Shown: positions 37,552 to 47,120 of the stretch, in pieces | Position numbering within the stretch: position 1 is the first letter of the stretch | How the letters are laid out: each line of letters starts with the position of its first letter | From: Chloroflexota bacterium | GTDB lineage: Bacteria > Chloroflexota > Limnocylindria > Limnocylindrales > CSP1-4 | Length of the DNA: 61,505 nt | Assembly (NCBI GenBank): GCA_030447745.1 | Contig: JAUJOH010000001.1 | Span: 125,835 to 187,339 of the forward strand | Direction of reading: 5' to 3' | Program-made: the position numbers and the translations under genes | The notes under the pieces: generated by a model | What the model saw: only the letters and a program-made list of their open reading frames with translations | The model's database searches: none | Told to the model about the DNA's origin: nothing

Positions 37552-38763
37552 CTAGGCGAACAGGGCCGCGACGAAGGCGTCCGGGTCGAACGGGACGAGG
37601 TCGCCTGCCTTCTCCCCCACCCCGATGAACCGGACCGGGATGCCGAGGCCATCCTCGATCGCGAAGACGATCCCGCCCTTGGCCGTCGAGTCGAGCTTGG
37701 TCAGCACGATGCCGGTGAGGCCGATGGCGTCGTGGAAGGCACGCGCCTGGGCCAGCCCGTTCTGCCCGGTGGTCGCGTCGAGGACGAAGAGCGTCTCCGG
37801 CTTCGTGCCCGGGAGCCGCTTGTCCACGATCCGACGGATCTTGGTGAGCTCGGCCATCAGGTTCGACTTGGTGTGGAGCCGGCCGGCCGTGTCGGCGATC
37901 ACGAGATCCGCGCCGCGCGCGACGGCGGCGTCGAGGGCGTCGTAGACGACTGCCCCGGGATCGGCACCGGGCGCGTGGGCGACGACCGGCGTGCCGGCGC
38001 GCTGCGCCCAGACCCGTAGCTGGTCGATGGCGGCCGCCCGGAAGGTGTCGGCCGCAGCGAGGATCACGCTCCGGCCCTCCGCACGGTAGCGGCTCGCGAG
38101 CTTCCCGATCGTCGTCGTCTTGCCCGTCCCGTTGACGCCGACCACGAGGATGACTGCCGGCGTGCCGGCCGAGGAGCGGACGGCCTGCCACGACCCCGTG
38201 CGCGGCGCCAGCAGCGCGGCGAGCTCGGCCCGGACCGCCGCCTCCGCACCGCCCGGGTCGCGCCGGCGCCGGGCTCGCTCCACGACGTCCATGGCGAGGG
38301 CTGCTCCCACGTCACCGGCGATGAGCGTCTCCTCGACGTCGTCCCAGCTCGTGCCGTCGGTGCCGCGCTCCGCGAGGGCGTCCCGGAGCCGGGACATGAA
38401 CCCGCCCCGGCTCTTCTCGAGCCGGAGCGCCAGGTCCGGCGTCTCCGGCGCTTCGATCTCGTCCGGCTCCGGCTGGAAGAGGGCGGGACCGGCAAGCCGC
38501 TCGCTCCACGAGGGGACCCGTGTGGGTTCCGCTGCGAGCACCTCGGTGGGAGCGGACCAGCCCGGCTCGTCGGCGCGATCGCCCTCGACGCGCGACGCGC
38601 CGTCGCGGTCGGGGTCCAGGATTGGAGCCGGCCAACCGTGCCCGTCGGCCCGGTCGCCGTCGTCGACGCGGTCCGCCGGCTCGGCGTCGGGCGCGACCGG
38701 CGAGTCCGCGAGACGTCCTTCCTCGGCGTCCGGCGACGAACCCTTCTTGCGCCACAGGAACAA
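37552..38763 (-). CDS. ftsY: Signal recognition particle receptor FtsY
   Basis: The 403-residue protein has an acidic disordered A domain (residues 1-110). The N domain carries [17 protein letters not shown]. The G domain has [46 protein letters not shown] and [10 protein letters not shown], and it ends in [19 protein letters not shown]. It is the membrane receptor for Ffh-ribosome complexes. It begins at TTG 38763, 13 bases after smc. The order rnc-smc-ftsY is conserved in many phyla. Confidence 0.95.
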   Translation of the reverse strand: MFLWRKKGSSPDAEEGRLADSPVAPDAEPADRVDDGDRADGHGWPAPILDPDRDGASRVEGDRADEPGWSAPTEVLAAEPTRVPSWSERLAGPALFQPEPDEIEAPETPDLALRLEKSRGGFMSRLRDALAERGTDGTSWDDVEETLIAGDVGAALAMDVVERARRRRDPGGAEAAVRAELAALLAPRTGSWQAVRSSAGTPAVILVVGVNGTGKTTTIGKLASRYRAEGRSVILAAADTFRAAAIDQLRVWAQRAGTPVVAHAPGADPGAVVYDALDAAVARGADLVIADTAGRLHTKSNLMAELTKIRRIVDKRLPGTKPETLFVLDATTGQNGLAQARAFHDAIGLTGIVLTKLDSTAKGGIVFAIEDGLGIPVRFIGVGEKAGDLVPFDPDAFVAALFA

Positions 38764-38776
38764 AGGAGACCTCGGG

Positions 38777-41700
38777 CTAGCGGGTGGCCGCGACGGCCGC
38801 CGGCGCCGCGTCCCGGCCGCGGCGGGCCAGCGCGCGTGCCTCGTCGAGGCGGAGGCTGATCACGCGGCTCACCGAGTCGTCGCCGGCCGTCACCCCGTAG
38901 AGTGCATCGGCCGCCTCGATCGTGCCGCGGTTGTGGGTGATCACGATGAACTGGGTGGCGCCGGCGAGGCTGCGAAGCGCCTCCGAGAACCGCCCGACGT
39001 TCGCCTCGTCGAGGGCCGCGTCGACCTCGTCGAGGACACAGAACGGCACCGGGCGAACCTCGAGCATGGCGAACAGCAGCGCGACCGCGGTCAGCGCACG
39101 CTCGCCACCGGAGAGCATCGCGAGCGCCTGCGACTTCTTGCCCGGCGGCCGGGCGACGATCTCGATGCCGGTCGCCGACGGGTGCTCCGGAGCGGTCAGC
39201 GACAGGCGCGCGTAGCCCCCGCCGAAGAGCTGGCTGAACCGGCGATCGAACGCCGCCTCGAGTGCCCGGAACGTGGAGCCGAACTGGTCGGCGATCATGC
39301 GGTTCAGCTCCTGGATCAGCTCGCGCGTGCGCGCGATGGCCGATCGCAGATCGGTGCCCTGACTCTCGAGCGAGTCCACGCGGGCCCGAAGCTCCGCGTA
39401 CTCCTCGACCGCGAACGGGTTGGCGGCCCCGAGCTCGTGATACCGGCGCCGCAGTTGGGCGAGATGTGCCGCGGATGGGACGTCGTTCGAAGCCGTCCAC
39501 CGTGGCGCGGCCGCATCGAGCGCGGTCTCGAATGCGGCAGCGTCGTCTGCCGACGCGTCGGACCCAGACACGTCTTCCCGGCGCGCTCGGATCCGGCGGC
39601 CGACAGCGCGGCCAGTCCCACCTCGCCGAGGCCGGCGAGGTCGACCAGCACCTGCTCGCGGAGCGCATCGAGACCCAGGCGCGCCTCGAGCTCGGCGTGG
39701 TCCGCCGCCCGCAGCCGCTCGTCGGCGGCCCGGAGCCGGTCGCGCGCCGCGGTCGCCTCGCGCTCCGCCTCGCCGAGCTTTGACCGCCCGGCCGCGTCCG
39801 CCGCCCGGATCTCGTCGAGCGCCGAGCGGGTCTGCTGCTCCGCCGTGACCGCTGCGGTCAGCTCCGTCCGGAGGCCGTCGCGCTCCGTCTCGAGCCGCGC
39901 CCTTCGCTCGGCCAGCGTGGCTGCGTCACGGTCCACCCGCACGATCTGCTCCTCGGCCATTGCGACCGATGCCTCCGCCCGTGCGCGGCGGGCCTCGGCA
40001 CGCCGCCGGGGCCGCCTCCCGCGAGGCGTGCTCCTGCGCCAGCCGGTCGCGCCGCGAGCGCAGCTCGGTCACGCGTCCCTCCCAGGGCATCGATCGCCGT
40101 GGTCGGCGCATCCGCTGGCGGCGGCCCGGAAGCGTGCCCTCCGGGACGTGTCTCAGGCGGACGCTCGAGCGCCGCGACCGAGGCCGGCCCGGTCCGCCTC
40201 ACCGCCGAGCCTGGCCGCCTGCGCCTCGTGCCAGCCCGCCTCGCGGACGACGGCCTCGAGCGATCGGATCGCAGGCGTTCGGCTTCCTCGGCATGGCGGC
40301 GCTCCGCCGCCGCGTCCCCCTCCTGGAGTCGCGCGCCCGTCAAGGTCGCCCGCGCCTCGGCGACAGCAGCGTCCGCGGCAGCGGCGGCTTCCGCCACGGG
40401 GCGGTGGGCCGCCTCGAGCCGCTCCAGCTCCCCGTTGAGTTGCGCCAGCTCTGCGCGGCGCTCCAGTGGATTCATCCCCGCGCCCGAACGACACGGAGAG
40501 GCTCGTCACGACGGCCGACCCGTCGACCGCCACGGCCTGCCACGCCGGCGGCAGCTCCGGCTGGAGCGCGAGACACACGGCCAGATCCGGAAGCGCGACC
40601 GCGCGCGCAAGCACCGCTGGTCGCCGCGCCGGCCGGGTCGCGGCGCACCGCGTCCGTCAGGCGCAACCCGCCGAGCTGCCCGACGCGATCCAGGAGGCGG
40701 CGCTCGGGCGCGGCGAGGTCGACCGGCGCCTCGGAGCGTGCCGCTCCGGCGACGATCACGATGCCGCGCTCGCCCGCGACCGCCGTGACAGCATCGCGCT
40801 CGACGAGGTACGCGCGCGCCGTCTCCGCGAGCGCCGCCTCGACGGCCGGGCGCAGGCTCGCCTCGACGACGAGCTCCTCGTCTACCCGCCGCCCGCCATG
40901 GCGTCGCGCGACCCTCGCGATGCCGCGGCGCTCCTCTTCCTGGAGCCGCCCGTGCAGGGCGGCGACCCGTGCGCGGAGCGAGGCGAGACCGCTCGCCGCG
41001 GCCGCCAGCTGGTCTCCGGCACGCCGCCGGACCGTCTCGAGCTCGTCGAGCCCGAGCCGCGCCGCCTCGGACGCCTCGGACGCCACTCGCTCGGCGCGCG
41101 CCGCCTCCGCGACGGCCGCGGTCGCCGCAACCAGCACGCCCTCCGCGCGCCGCCGCGCAGCCGTTGCCTGCTCGAGATGGTCGCGCTCGTCCGCGGCCCG
41201 GCGTTCGGCCTCGGTCAGCCGGCGTCGTGCCGTCTCGAGCTCCGCCTCGCGGGCCGCCTCCGCTCGCCGGACGGCGGCCAGCTCCTCACCCCGGGCCCGG
41301 TCGGCGGCGCGCAGCGCGGCCAGCTCGGCCAGCGCCTCCGCGAGGTACCGCTCAGCCTCCGTCAGGGCGGCCTCCAGCTCCACCTCGCGTGGTGGCACGC
41401 CGGTTGCCGCGAGCGCGCGGCGCTGGTCGGCAACGGTCGCCTCGGCCGCGCCGCGCTCGTCCGCCAGCCGGATCCGGTCGCGCTCGATGGCGTCGAGGTC
41501 GCCGGCGAGCCGTGCCTCGCGGAGCTGCAGCACGGTCAGCGCCGTCCGCGCCGACTCGTGCGCCTCGCGCCGCCCGCGCTCGATGGCGACCCTGGCGTCG
41601 AGGTCCGCGGCAAGCGCCGTCGCCCGCTCCTCCGCGGCATGCAGCGATGCCGTCGCCGCATCGGCATCCCGGGCCGCCTGCTCGCGACGACCGCCGGCCT

Positions 41701-42436
41701 CGCTGAGCCGCGCGGCGGCCGCATGCCAGCGGGCGTGGGCGGCTGCGACGAGCGCCCGGGCGAGCTCCTGGCCCGCGGTGGCCCGCGTCGCCTGCTGCTC
41801 GGCCTGGGCGGCCAGCCGGCGGGCCTGCGGGCGGAGCTCGGCCAGGATGTCCTCGACGCGGCCGAGGTTGGCCTCCGACTCTGCCAGCTGCTCCTCCGCC
41901 TTCCGGCGCCGGCGCTCATGGCGGCGCACCCCCGCCACCTCATCGAACAACGGCCGGCGCTCCTCGGGTCGCAGCGCAAGTGCCTGGTCGACCATCCCCT
42001 GGCCGATGAAGAGAAAGGCGTTGTCAGCGAGGTTCGCGGTGTCGAGCAGGTCGACGAGGTCGCGCAGCCGGACGCGTTGCTTGTTGAGGAGGTAGTCGTT
42101 CTCGCCGGATCGGAACAGGCGCCGGCCCAGCTCGAGCGCGCTGTAGTCGACCGGCAGCAGGCCGTCGGCGTTATCGAGGACGAGCGTCACGTCGGCCATC
42201 CCGAGCGCCGACCGCTTCTCCGAGCCGGCCCAGATGACGTCCTCCGAGCGACGCGTCCGGAGCGACCGGCCCTGCTCGCCGAGCGCCCAGCGGAGCGCGT
42301 CGGCGAGGTTGCTCTTGCCCGAACCGTTCGGGCCGACGACGGCCGAGATGCCGGGGCCGAACTCGACGACCGTCCGCTCCGCGAACGACTTGAAGCCCTG
42401 GACGCGGAGTGCCAGGAGCCGCGCCGGCGCGGTCAC
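38777..42436 (-). CDS. smc: Chromosome segregation ATPase SMC (about seven frameshifts)
   Basis: The N-terminal head has LLALRVQGFKSFAERTVV, Walker A VGPNGSGKSNLADALRW and FIGQGMVDQALALRPEERR. A long Ala/Arg/Glu coiled coil follows, then the hinge (EASLRPAVEAALAETARAYL). The C-terminal head reads ADQFGSTFRALEAAFDRRFS, LSGGERALTAVALLFAM and FCVLDEVDAALDEANV. Between about 40620 and 39570 the frame changes near 40618, 40477, 40261, 40185, 40085, 40010 and 39577. At least the 40477 and 39577 changes are single G-run length differences. Each piece reads as coiled coil in one frame. Restored size is about 1,220 residues, normal for SMC. The GTG start overlaps rnc as GTGA. Confidence 0.92.
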
Positions 42437-43218
42437 GCCGTCCTCGCTTGACGACGTGCCCCGGTTCCGCCGGGCGCCACGGGCGAGGCTCGTGACGCCA
42501 CCGGAGCCGCTGCCCGGCCACCGCCGTGGCGCGCCTCGAGGGCCTGGAGCGCCTGCGCCGCCGCCTGCGTCTCGGCGACGCGTCGCGACCCGCCCTCACC
42601 GAGCCCGAGCACCTCGTCCTCGATCCGGACCTCGATCAGGAACCGCTTCTCGTGATCGGGGCCGACGGCCTCGAGGACACGGTAGTGGGGCCGGGCGCCG
42701 ATCGACCGCTGGGTCCATTCCTGGAGCTGGCTCTTGGGGCTCTTGAGCGTGCCGACCGGCAGGTCCGCCGCGAGCTCCGGCTCCGCGAGGCGAATGACCC
42801 AGTCGCGGACCGCCGCCCAGCCGAGATCGAGGTAGATCGCCCCGGCCAGCGCCTCGAACGACTGCGCCAGGAGCGTCGGGCGGAGGCGCCCGCCCCGTGA
42901 CGCCTCCCCTTCGCCCAGCAGCAGATTGGTGCCCAGGTCGATCCGCGCCGCAAGGCGGGCGAGGCCGGCCGCCGACACGATCATCGCGCGACGGGCCGAG
43001 AGCATCCCTTCGTCGTCGTCGGGATGGCGGCTGAAGAGGGCGTCCGAAATGGCCAGGCTCACCACCGCATCACCGAGGAGCTCGAGGCGCTCGTTGTGAC
43101 CGCGTCCGCTCCCGGGATGCTCGTGCAGCCAGCTGCTGTGGATCAGCGCCTGCTGCAGCAGGTCGAGATCGCGGACCGGGAGACCGAGGCGTTCGGCGAA
43201 GGCGGCGAGGCTGGCCAC
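42433..43218 (-). CDS. rnc: Ribonuclease III
   Basis: The 261-residue protein has the endonuclease signature NERLELLGDAVVSLAISDAL, DEGMLSARRAMIVS, and AQSFEALAGAIYLDLGW with the second acidic set. A dsRNA-binding domain follows: SPKSQLQEWTQRS, FLIEVRIEDEVLGLGEGGSR. A 30-residue Ala/Arg tail is extra. It cleaves double-stranded rRNA precursors. The GTG is at 43218. Confidence 0.95.
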   Translation of the reverse strand: MASLAAFAERLGLPVRDLDLLQQALIHSSWLHEHPGSGRGHNERLELLGDAVVSLAISDALFSRHPDDDEGMLSARRAMIVSAAGLARLAARIDLGTNLLLGEGEASRGGRLRPTLLAQSFEALAGAIYLDLGWAAVRDWVIRLAEPELAADLPVGTLKSPKSQLQEWTQRSIGARPHYRVLEAVGPDHEKRFLIEVRIEDEVLGLGEGGSRRVAETQAAAQALQALEARHGGGRAAAPVASRASPVAPGGTGARRQARTA

Positions 43219-43237
43219 CGACGCCCGCGCTCGAGGG

Positions 43238-43474
43238 TCAGCTCGACTTCTCGTCGATGTAGTCGACAGCGTCCTGGACGGTCCGGATCTTCTCCGCGTC
43301 CTCGTCCGAGATCTCCGTCCCGAACTCCTCCTCGAGGCTCATGATGAGCTCGACGAGGTCGAGGGAGTCGGCATTGAGATCGTCCACGAACGAGGCCTCG
43401 GGCTTGACCTCATCCTCGTCGACGCCGAGCTGCTCGACGACGATCTTCTTCAGCCGATCGTACGTGGTGGCCAC
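43238..43474 (-). CDS. acpP: Acyl carrier protein
   Basis: The 78-residue acidic protein has the phosphopantetheine site Ser in [13 protein letters not shown], preceded by EASFVDDL, and ends YIDEKSS. It carries acyl chains for fatty-acid synthesis and for PlsX, encoded in the same string. The GTG at 43474 has GAGGAGGGAG upstream. The nusB frame overlaps its first 65 bases. Confidence 0.95.
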   Translation of the reverse strand: MATTYDRLKKIVVEQLGVDEDEVKPEASFVDDLNADSLDLVELIMSLEEEFGTEISDEDAEKIRTVQDAVDYIDEKSS

Positions 43475-43958
43475 TGACTCCCTCCTCGGAGATGGGTGGT
43501 GGTGCCGTGCGCGCTGGCCCGCTGGGGTCCGCGGCGATCGTTCCGAGCACGCCGTTCACGAGGCGTCGCATCGGGTCGCCACTGTAGGTCCGTGCCAGCT
43601 CGACCCACTCGGCGATCGCCACCCGGGCCGGCGTCGCGGAGTGTAGCACCTCGCCTACCGCGGAACGGAGCAGCGCGCGGTCCATCCTGGCCAGCTGCAC
43701 GACCGGATACTGCGGCGCAATCGCCTCGATCCGGGCGTCGATCCGGTCCCGGTTGGCGACCACGATCTCGACGATCGAGCGCGCGACGTCGGCCGCCTCG
43801 GCGTCACGCTCCGACTCGGCGAGGTGGCGCTCGAGGATCGCCTCGGCGGTCCGCTGCCCGAACTCCGCCTCGAACAGCGCCGCCAGCGCGAGCCGCCGTC
43901 CGGCCCGTCGCGAGCGGACGCGGTCCGTCGGTCGGCGACGTTCCCGGTCGTCTGTCAC
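43410..43958 (-). CDS. nusB: Transcription antitermination factor NusB with C-terminal extension
   Basis: NusB features are [17 protein letters not shown], a helical middle, FPVVQ-like [40 protein letters not shown] and [13 protein letters not shown]. About 35 extra basic residues follow and the stop lies 65 bases inside acpP, an unusually long overlap. NusB binds boxA RNA with S10 in rRNA antitermination. I prefer the GTG at 43958. A GTG at 44042 would add 28 unconserved residues. Confidence 0.88.
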   Translation of the reverse strand: MTDDRERRRPTDRVRSRRAGRRLALAALFEAEFGQRTAEAILERHLAESERDAEAADVARSIVEIVVANRDRIDARIEAIAPQYPVVQLARMDRALLRSAVGEVLHSATPARVAIAEWVELARTYSGDPMRRLVNGVLGTIAADPSGPARTAPPPISEEGVSGHHVRSAEEDRRRAARRRRG

Positions 43959-44060
43959 GCGCGATCCCGGCGGGCCGGATGCGGGCCACCGTGACGCTCG
44001 TCCGTGACTCCCCGTCCGGGGTCGGAGACGACGATCCGCCACGCGGTGCGCCCGACGCTT

Positions 44061-44375
44061 TCAGCCGCCGACGCCATCGACGACCACCGTGATGCCCTCA
44101 AGCTCGAGCCCCAGCAGCCGTTCCACCGTGGCCGCCACCGCCGACCGGACCTGGGCGGTCAGCGGGGCGAGCGGGTGGCCGGGACGGGCGACCAGGGCGA
44201 GCCGCACGTCGACCCTGCCGTCGCTGAGGCGGGCGGTGACGGCAGGGCCGAGAAACGCGCGTCGCCACGGCGGGCCGGCGCGGCCCACCCGCTGGACGCC
44301 GGGCACCTCCAGCGCGGCGAGACGCACCATCTCGGCGATCACCCGACCGCCGACGGTCAGGCTCCGCTCGCTCAT
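44061..44375 (-). CDS. Asp23/Gls24 family envelope protein, copy 1
   Basis: The 104-residue protein has LTVGGRVIAEMVRLAALEVP, VTARLSDGRVDVRLALVA and AQVRSAVAATVERLLGLELE, the Asp23 fold. The strand-final GITVVVDGVGG replaces the usual NIHV. Family members coat the inner membrane face in Staphylococcus, or have unknown roles. The ATG overlaps the plsX stop as ATGA. A second copy lies at 52286-52702 next to fakA. Confidence 0.85.
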   Translation of the reverse strand: MSERSLTVGGRVIAEMVRLAALEVPGVQRVGRAGPPWRRAFLGPAVTARLSDGRVDVRLALVARPGHPLAPLTAQVRSAVAATVERLLGLELEGITVVVDGVGG

Positions 44376-45487
44376 GGAGCACGGTCCGCCGGTGCGGCCC
44401 ACCCGTCGCCCGCAACGCCGGCCTCCGTCGGAGCCGCGGGCTGCGGCGCCGTCGGCTCGCCCGCCGAGGCGCGCATCGCTTCCGCGATGAGCTCCGGCAG
44501 CCGCACGCGGGCACTCCGCGCCCCGACCTCGACGGCGTGGTGAATCATCCGGCGCCGGGCGCGGCCGTGCGTGATGATCACCGTCCCCCGGACACCGAGC
44601 AGCGGCGACCCGCCGACCCGCTCGTAGTCGAACGTCTGGCGGATGCGCGCGATGCCGGGCCGCAGCAGCACGTAGGCCAGCCGGCCGCGCCACGTCGTCC
44701 GGAACTCGTCGCGGAACAGGTCGAAGATGAAGGTCGACAGGCCCTCGAAGAACTTGACCACGACGTTGCCGAGGACGGCATCGGTCACGACGACCTCCGC
44801 CATCGCCCGGGTCAGGTCCTTGCCCTCGACGTTGCCGATGAAGTTGAGGTCGGTCGCGTCGAGCAGCTCCGTCGCCCGCTGGACGCGCGCCTCGCCCTTG
44901 CCCTTCTCCTCGCCGATCGACAGCAGCGCCACGCGCGGACGGGCAACGCCCAGGACGCGCTCGGAGAAGATGGCGCCCATTCGCGCGTACTGCGCCAGAT
45001 GCTCCGGCGTGGAGTCCGGGTTCGCCCCGATGTCGAGCAGGACGAGCGAACCAGCGCTCGTGATCATCTGGACCGCGAGCGCGGGACGGTCGACCCGGGG
45101 CAGGCGGCCGAGGCGCAGAACGCCGGCTGCCATGGCCGCGCCCGTGTGACCGGCGGTCACGACGGCGTCGGCTTCCCCCCGCTTCACGAGATCCGTTGCG
45201 ACAAGGATCGAAGCGTCCTTCTTCTCGCGAAGGACGAGCGCCGGGTGCTCGTGCATCGCGACCACCTGGCTGGCATGGACGACGGAAACGTTGGTGGGCA
45301 GCTCCCCGGCGATCTCGCGGATCGTCCGCTCGTCGCCGACGAGGATCAGCCGGTCGCGAGGATTCGCGCGGGCGAAGGAGAGGGCGCCGTTGACGACCTC
45401 GATCGGACCGTGGTCGCCACCCATCGCATCCACGGCCAGCTGGACGCCGCGGTCGGGCTGGCGGTCGGCCGGGCCGACGCCCGTCAC
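44372..45487 (-). CDS. plsX: Phosphate acyltransferase PlsX
   Basis: The 371-residue protein has LAVDAMGGDHGPIEVVNGAL, LVGDERTIRE, VTAGHTGAAMAAG, VLLDIGANPDSTPEHLAQYA, IGNVEGKDLTRAMAEVVVTD and GVRGTVIITHGR. It converts acyl-ACP to acyl-phosphate for phospholipid synthesis, with AcpP encoded close by. The GTG at 45487 starts four bases past rpmF. The frame can be extended upstream across rpmF, but without conservation. Confidence 0.95.
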   Translation of the reverse strand: MTGVGPADRQPDRGVQLAVDAMGGDHGPIEVVNGALSFARANPRDRLILVGDERTIREIAGELPTNVSVVHASQVVAMHEHPALVLREKKDASILVATDLVKRGEADAVVTAGHTGAAMAAGVLRLGRLPRVDRPALAVQMITSAGSLVLLDIGANPDSTPEHLAQYARMGAIFSERVLGVARPRVALLSIGEEKGKGEARVQRATELLDATDLNFIGNVEGKDLTRAMAEVVVTDAVLGNVVVKFFEGLSTFIFDLFRDEFRTTWRGRLAYVLLRPGIARIRQTFDYERVGGSPLLGVRGTVIITHGRARRRMIHHAVEVGARSARVRLPELIAEAMRASAGEPTAPQPAAPTEAGVAGDGWAAPADRAP

Positions 45488-45491
45488 GTGG

Positions 45492-45692
45492 TCAGGAGGC
45501 GGGTTCGTCGCCGGCGGGCTTGAGGTCGATCGCCGGGCGGCCGCCGTAGTAGCCGCAGTTCGGGCACGCGTGGTGCGACCGCTTGAGCTCGTGGCAATGC
45601 GGGCACTCCTCGAGCTTCGGCAGCGTGATGGCGAGGTGCGCTCGCCGTTCGCCCTGCCGGGCGTGCGAGACCCGCCGCTTGGGCACACCCAT
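45492..45692 (-). CDS. rpmF: 50S ribosomal protein L32
   Basis: The 66-residue protein reads MGVPKRRVSHARQGERRAH, then a zinc ribbon with CPHC and CPNC, ending with a polar tail. It is the zinc-bound form of L32. The ATG at 45692 has GGGAG upstream. It sits in the common order DUF177-rpmF-plsX. Confidence 0.95.
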   Translation of the reverse strand: MGVPKRRVSHARQGERRAHLAITLPKLEECPHCHELKRSHHACPNCGYYGGRPAIDLKPAGDEPAS

Positions 45693-45746
45693 GGTTGTCT
45701 GGTCGCTCCCTGGTAGGCAAGGTGGAGGCGGGAGATCGCGGTGTGC

Positions 45747-45831
45747 TCACCGAGGTCGGAGGCGGAGCTCCGCGACGCCATCCGCCCGGGGTTTCGAAGG
45801 CGGAACTCGCGACGCCATCCGCCCGAGGCTT
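45747..45831 (-). repeat. 48-base dispersed repeat, copies 2 and 3 in tandem
   Basis: 45747-45794 matches 32591-32638 at 44 of 48 positions. 45795-45831 is a shorter neighbouring copy lacking the outer end, with one deleted base. All three have the same orientation. Copy 2 contains the perfect palindrome GCGGAGCTCCGC. They fill the 151-base gap between DUF177 and rpmF. Confidence 0.7.
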
Positions 45832-45843
45832 CGAGGCGCGAGT

Positions 45844-46410
45844 CTAGCGGGTCTCGCCGCCTCCGTCGACCTGAAAGCCGAGGAGCGCCTCGAGCCGCGG
45901 GTCGATGTCCTCGTCTCCATGCTCGTGCAGGCCGCCCGTCATCCGCTCGCCGCACACCGAGCAGAGGCCCGGACAGTCGGGCTCGCAGAGCGGCGCGATC
46001 GGCTCGGCGAGCTGGATCGCCTCCCGGACCGGCGTCTCGAGCTGGAGCTCGTGGTGGTCGTTCAGGCGCAGCACGTCCGGCTCGGCGGACGCATCGAGCG
46101 GCGCACCGGTCGCGAGATCGAGGGCCGGAAGGACCTCCTCCTCCAGGTGGATCTGGATCGGCACCTCGATCTCACGAAGGCAGCGGCTGCACTCCGCGCC
46201 GAGGGCGGTGGCGAACTCCGCGTTCACGAGCAGGCCACGGTTCGTGCGCGACAGCCGAACCTCGCCCTCGATCGGATCGGCCTGTTGCAGGTCCTCGCCC
46301 AGATCGATCGTGACGCCGGCGACGCGGTAGTCGCGGGTCGAGCCCGGCGCGTCGGACAGCAGCCCGGCGACGTTCCAGGTCAGCGGCTCCCCAATGGTGC
46401 CGCCGGTCAC
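45844..46410 (-). CDS. yceD: DUF177 protein (YceD/YlbN family), zinc-ribbon type
   Basis: The 188-residue protein has NVAGLLSDAPGSTRDYRVAG, a middle with CSRCLREIEVPIQIHLEEEV, and a C-terminal cysteine set in CEPDCPGLCSVCG, the features of DUF177. The family is linked to 23S rRNA processing and is nearly always next to rpmF, as here. The GTG overlaps the upstream coiled-coil stop as GTGA. Confidence 0.9.
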   Translation of the reverse strand: MTGGTIGEPLTWNVAGLLSDAPGSTRDYRVAGVTIDLGEDLQQADPIEGEVRLSRTNRGLLVNAEFATALGAECSRCLREIEVPIQIHLEEEVLPALDLATGAPLDASAEPDVLRLNDHHELQLETPVREAIQLAEPIAPLCEPDCPGLCSVCGERMTGGLHEHGDEDIDPRLEALLGFQVDGGGETR

Positions 46411-46961
46411 CGCGCCGCCGGCTCGGGCGGCCGGCGCACCTCGTCCTCGTCCTCCACGACGCCGTCGTCCCGCTCGTCGCCCTCGACGTCGCCAGCGCTG
46501 TCGCGCTCGAACTCCGCGCGTCGCTCGTCGAGGAGCTCGATGCCCTTCTTGATGCTCTGGAGCGTCCGGACGACGTCGCCCTCGAGGCCGACCAGGACCG
46601 ACACGGCATACTCGTCCGCGCCGCGTCGGATCTCGTGGGCGTCGCTGTCCGCCCGCGCGAGCATGCGCCGGCTTTCGTCCTCCGCGGCCCGGGTGAGGCC
46701 CCGCTCGTCGATCAGGAAGGCTGCCTGCTCCTGTGCGCGGGCGACGATCCGCTCGGCCTCCTCCTGGGCCTTCTCGATGATCCGCTCGCCCTCGGAGTTG
46801 ATCCGCTTCGCCGCGCGGACCTCCTCGGGCACCGCGACACGCAGCTCGTCGATCAGGCCGAGCGCGGCGTTCTGGTCGACCACGACGTTGTTGGTGAGCG
46901 GCAGCTTCTTGCCGTTGGCGATCAGCGATTCGAGGCGCTCGACGAGGAAGATGATGTCGAT
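46407..46961 (-). CDS. DivIVA/SepIVA-like coiled-coil protein, probable AUC start
   Basis: The frame re-reads IDIIFLVERLESLIANGKKL, then NNVVVDQNAALGLIDELRVA, KRINSEGERIIEKAQEEAER and an acidic tail. This is the coiled-coil protein often annotated as ATP synthase B-like that precedes DUF177 in Actinobacteria and Chloroflexota. The SepIVA relative in mycobacteria acts in division and growth. The first visible GTG (46883) cuts off 26 conserved residues. The codon where homologs have Met is ATC (46961-46959), with AGGAGG at 46975-46970, so either AUC is used or the base is a miscall. Confidence 0.75.
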   Translation of the reverse strand: MDIIFLVERLESLIANGKKLPLTNNVVVDQNAALGLIDELRVAVPEEVRAAKRINSEGERIIEKAQEEAERIVARAQEQAAFLIDERGLTRAAEDESRRMLARADSDAHEIRRGADEYAVSVLVGLEGDVVRTLQSIKKGIELLDERRAEFERDSAGDVEGDERDDGVVEDEDEVRRPPEPAAR

Positions 46962-46999
46962 CGGAGGGTCCTCCTGGCGGGTCCGGACCGGCTCCGGCG

Positions 47000-47008
47000 A
47001 TTATGGCA
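47000..47008 (-). promoter_or_regulatory. Extended -10 promoter element of the coiled-coil/DUF177/rpmF operon
   Basis: The minus strand reads TGC-CATAAT (47008-47000), followed by CGCCGG. It lies in the 160-base gap after coaD. The start near 46993 leaves a 32-base leader with AGGAGG. No clear -35. Confidence 0.55.
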
Positions 47009-47120
47009 CGGGCGAAGCCGCCGCTCGGCGGCGTCCGTGTCCGGCCGTCGCGCCTGCGGGCCGTCCGCCGGCACCGCCCCGGTGGTACGCGGCGCGCTGA
47101 CCCGTTCCGTGAGGCGGACA

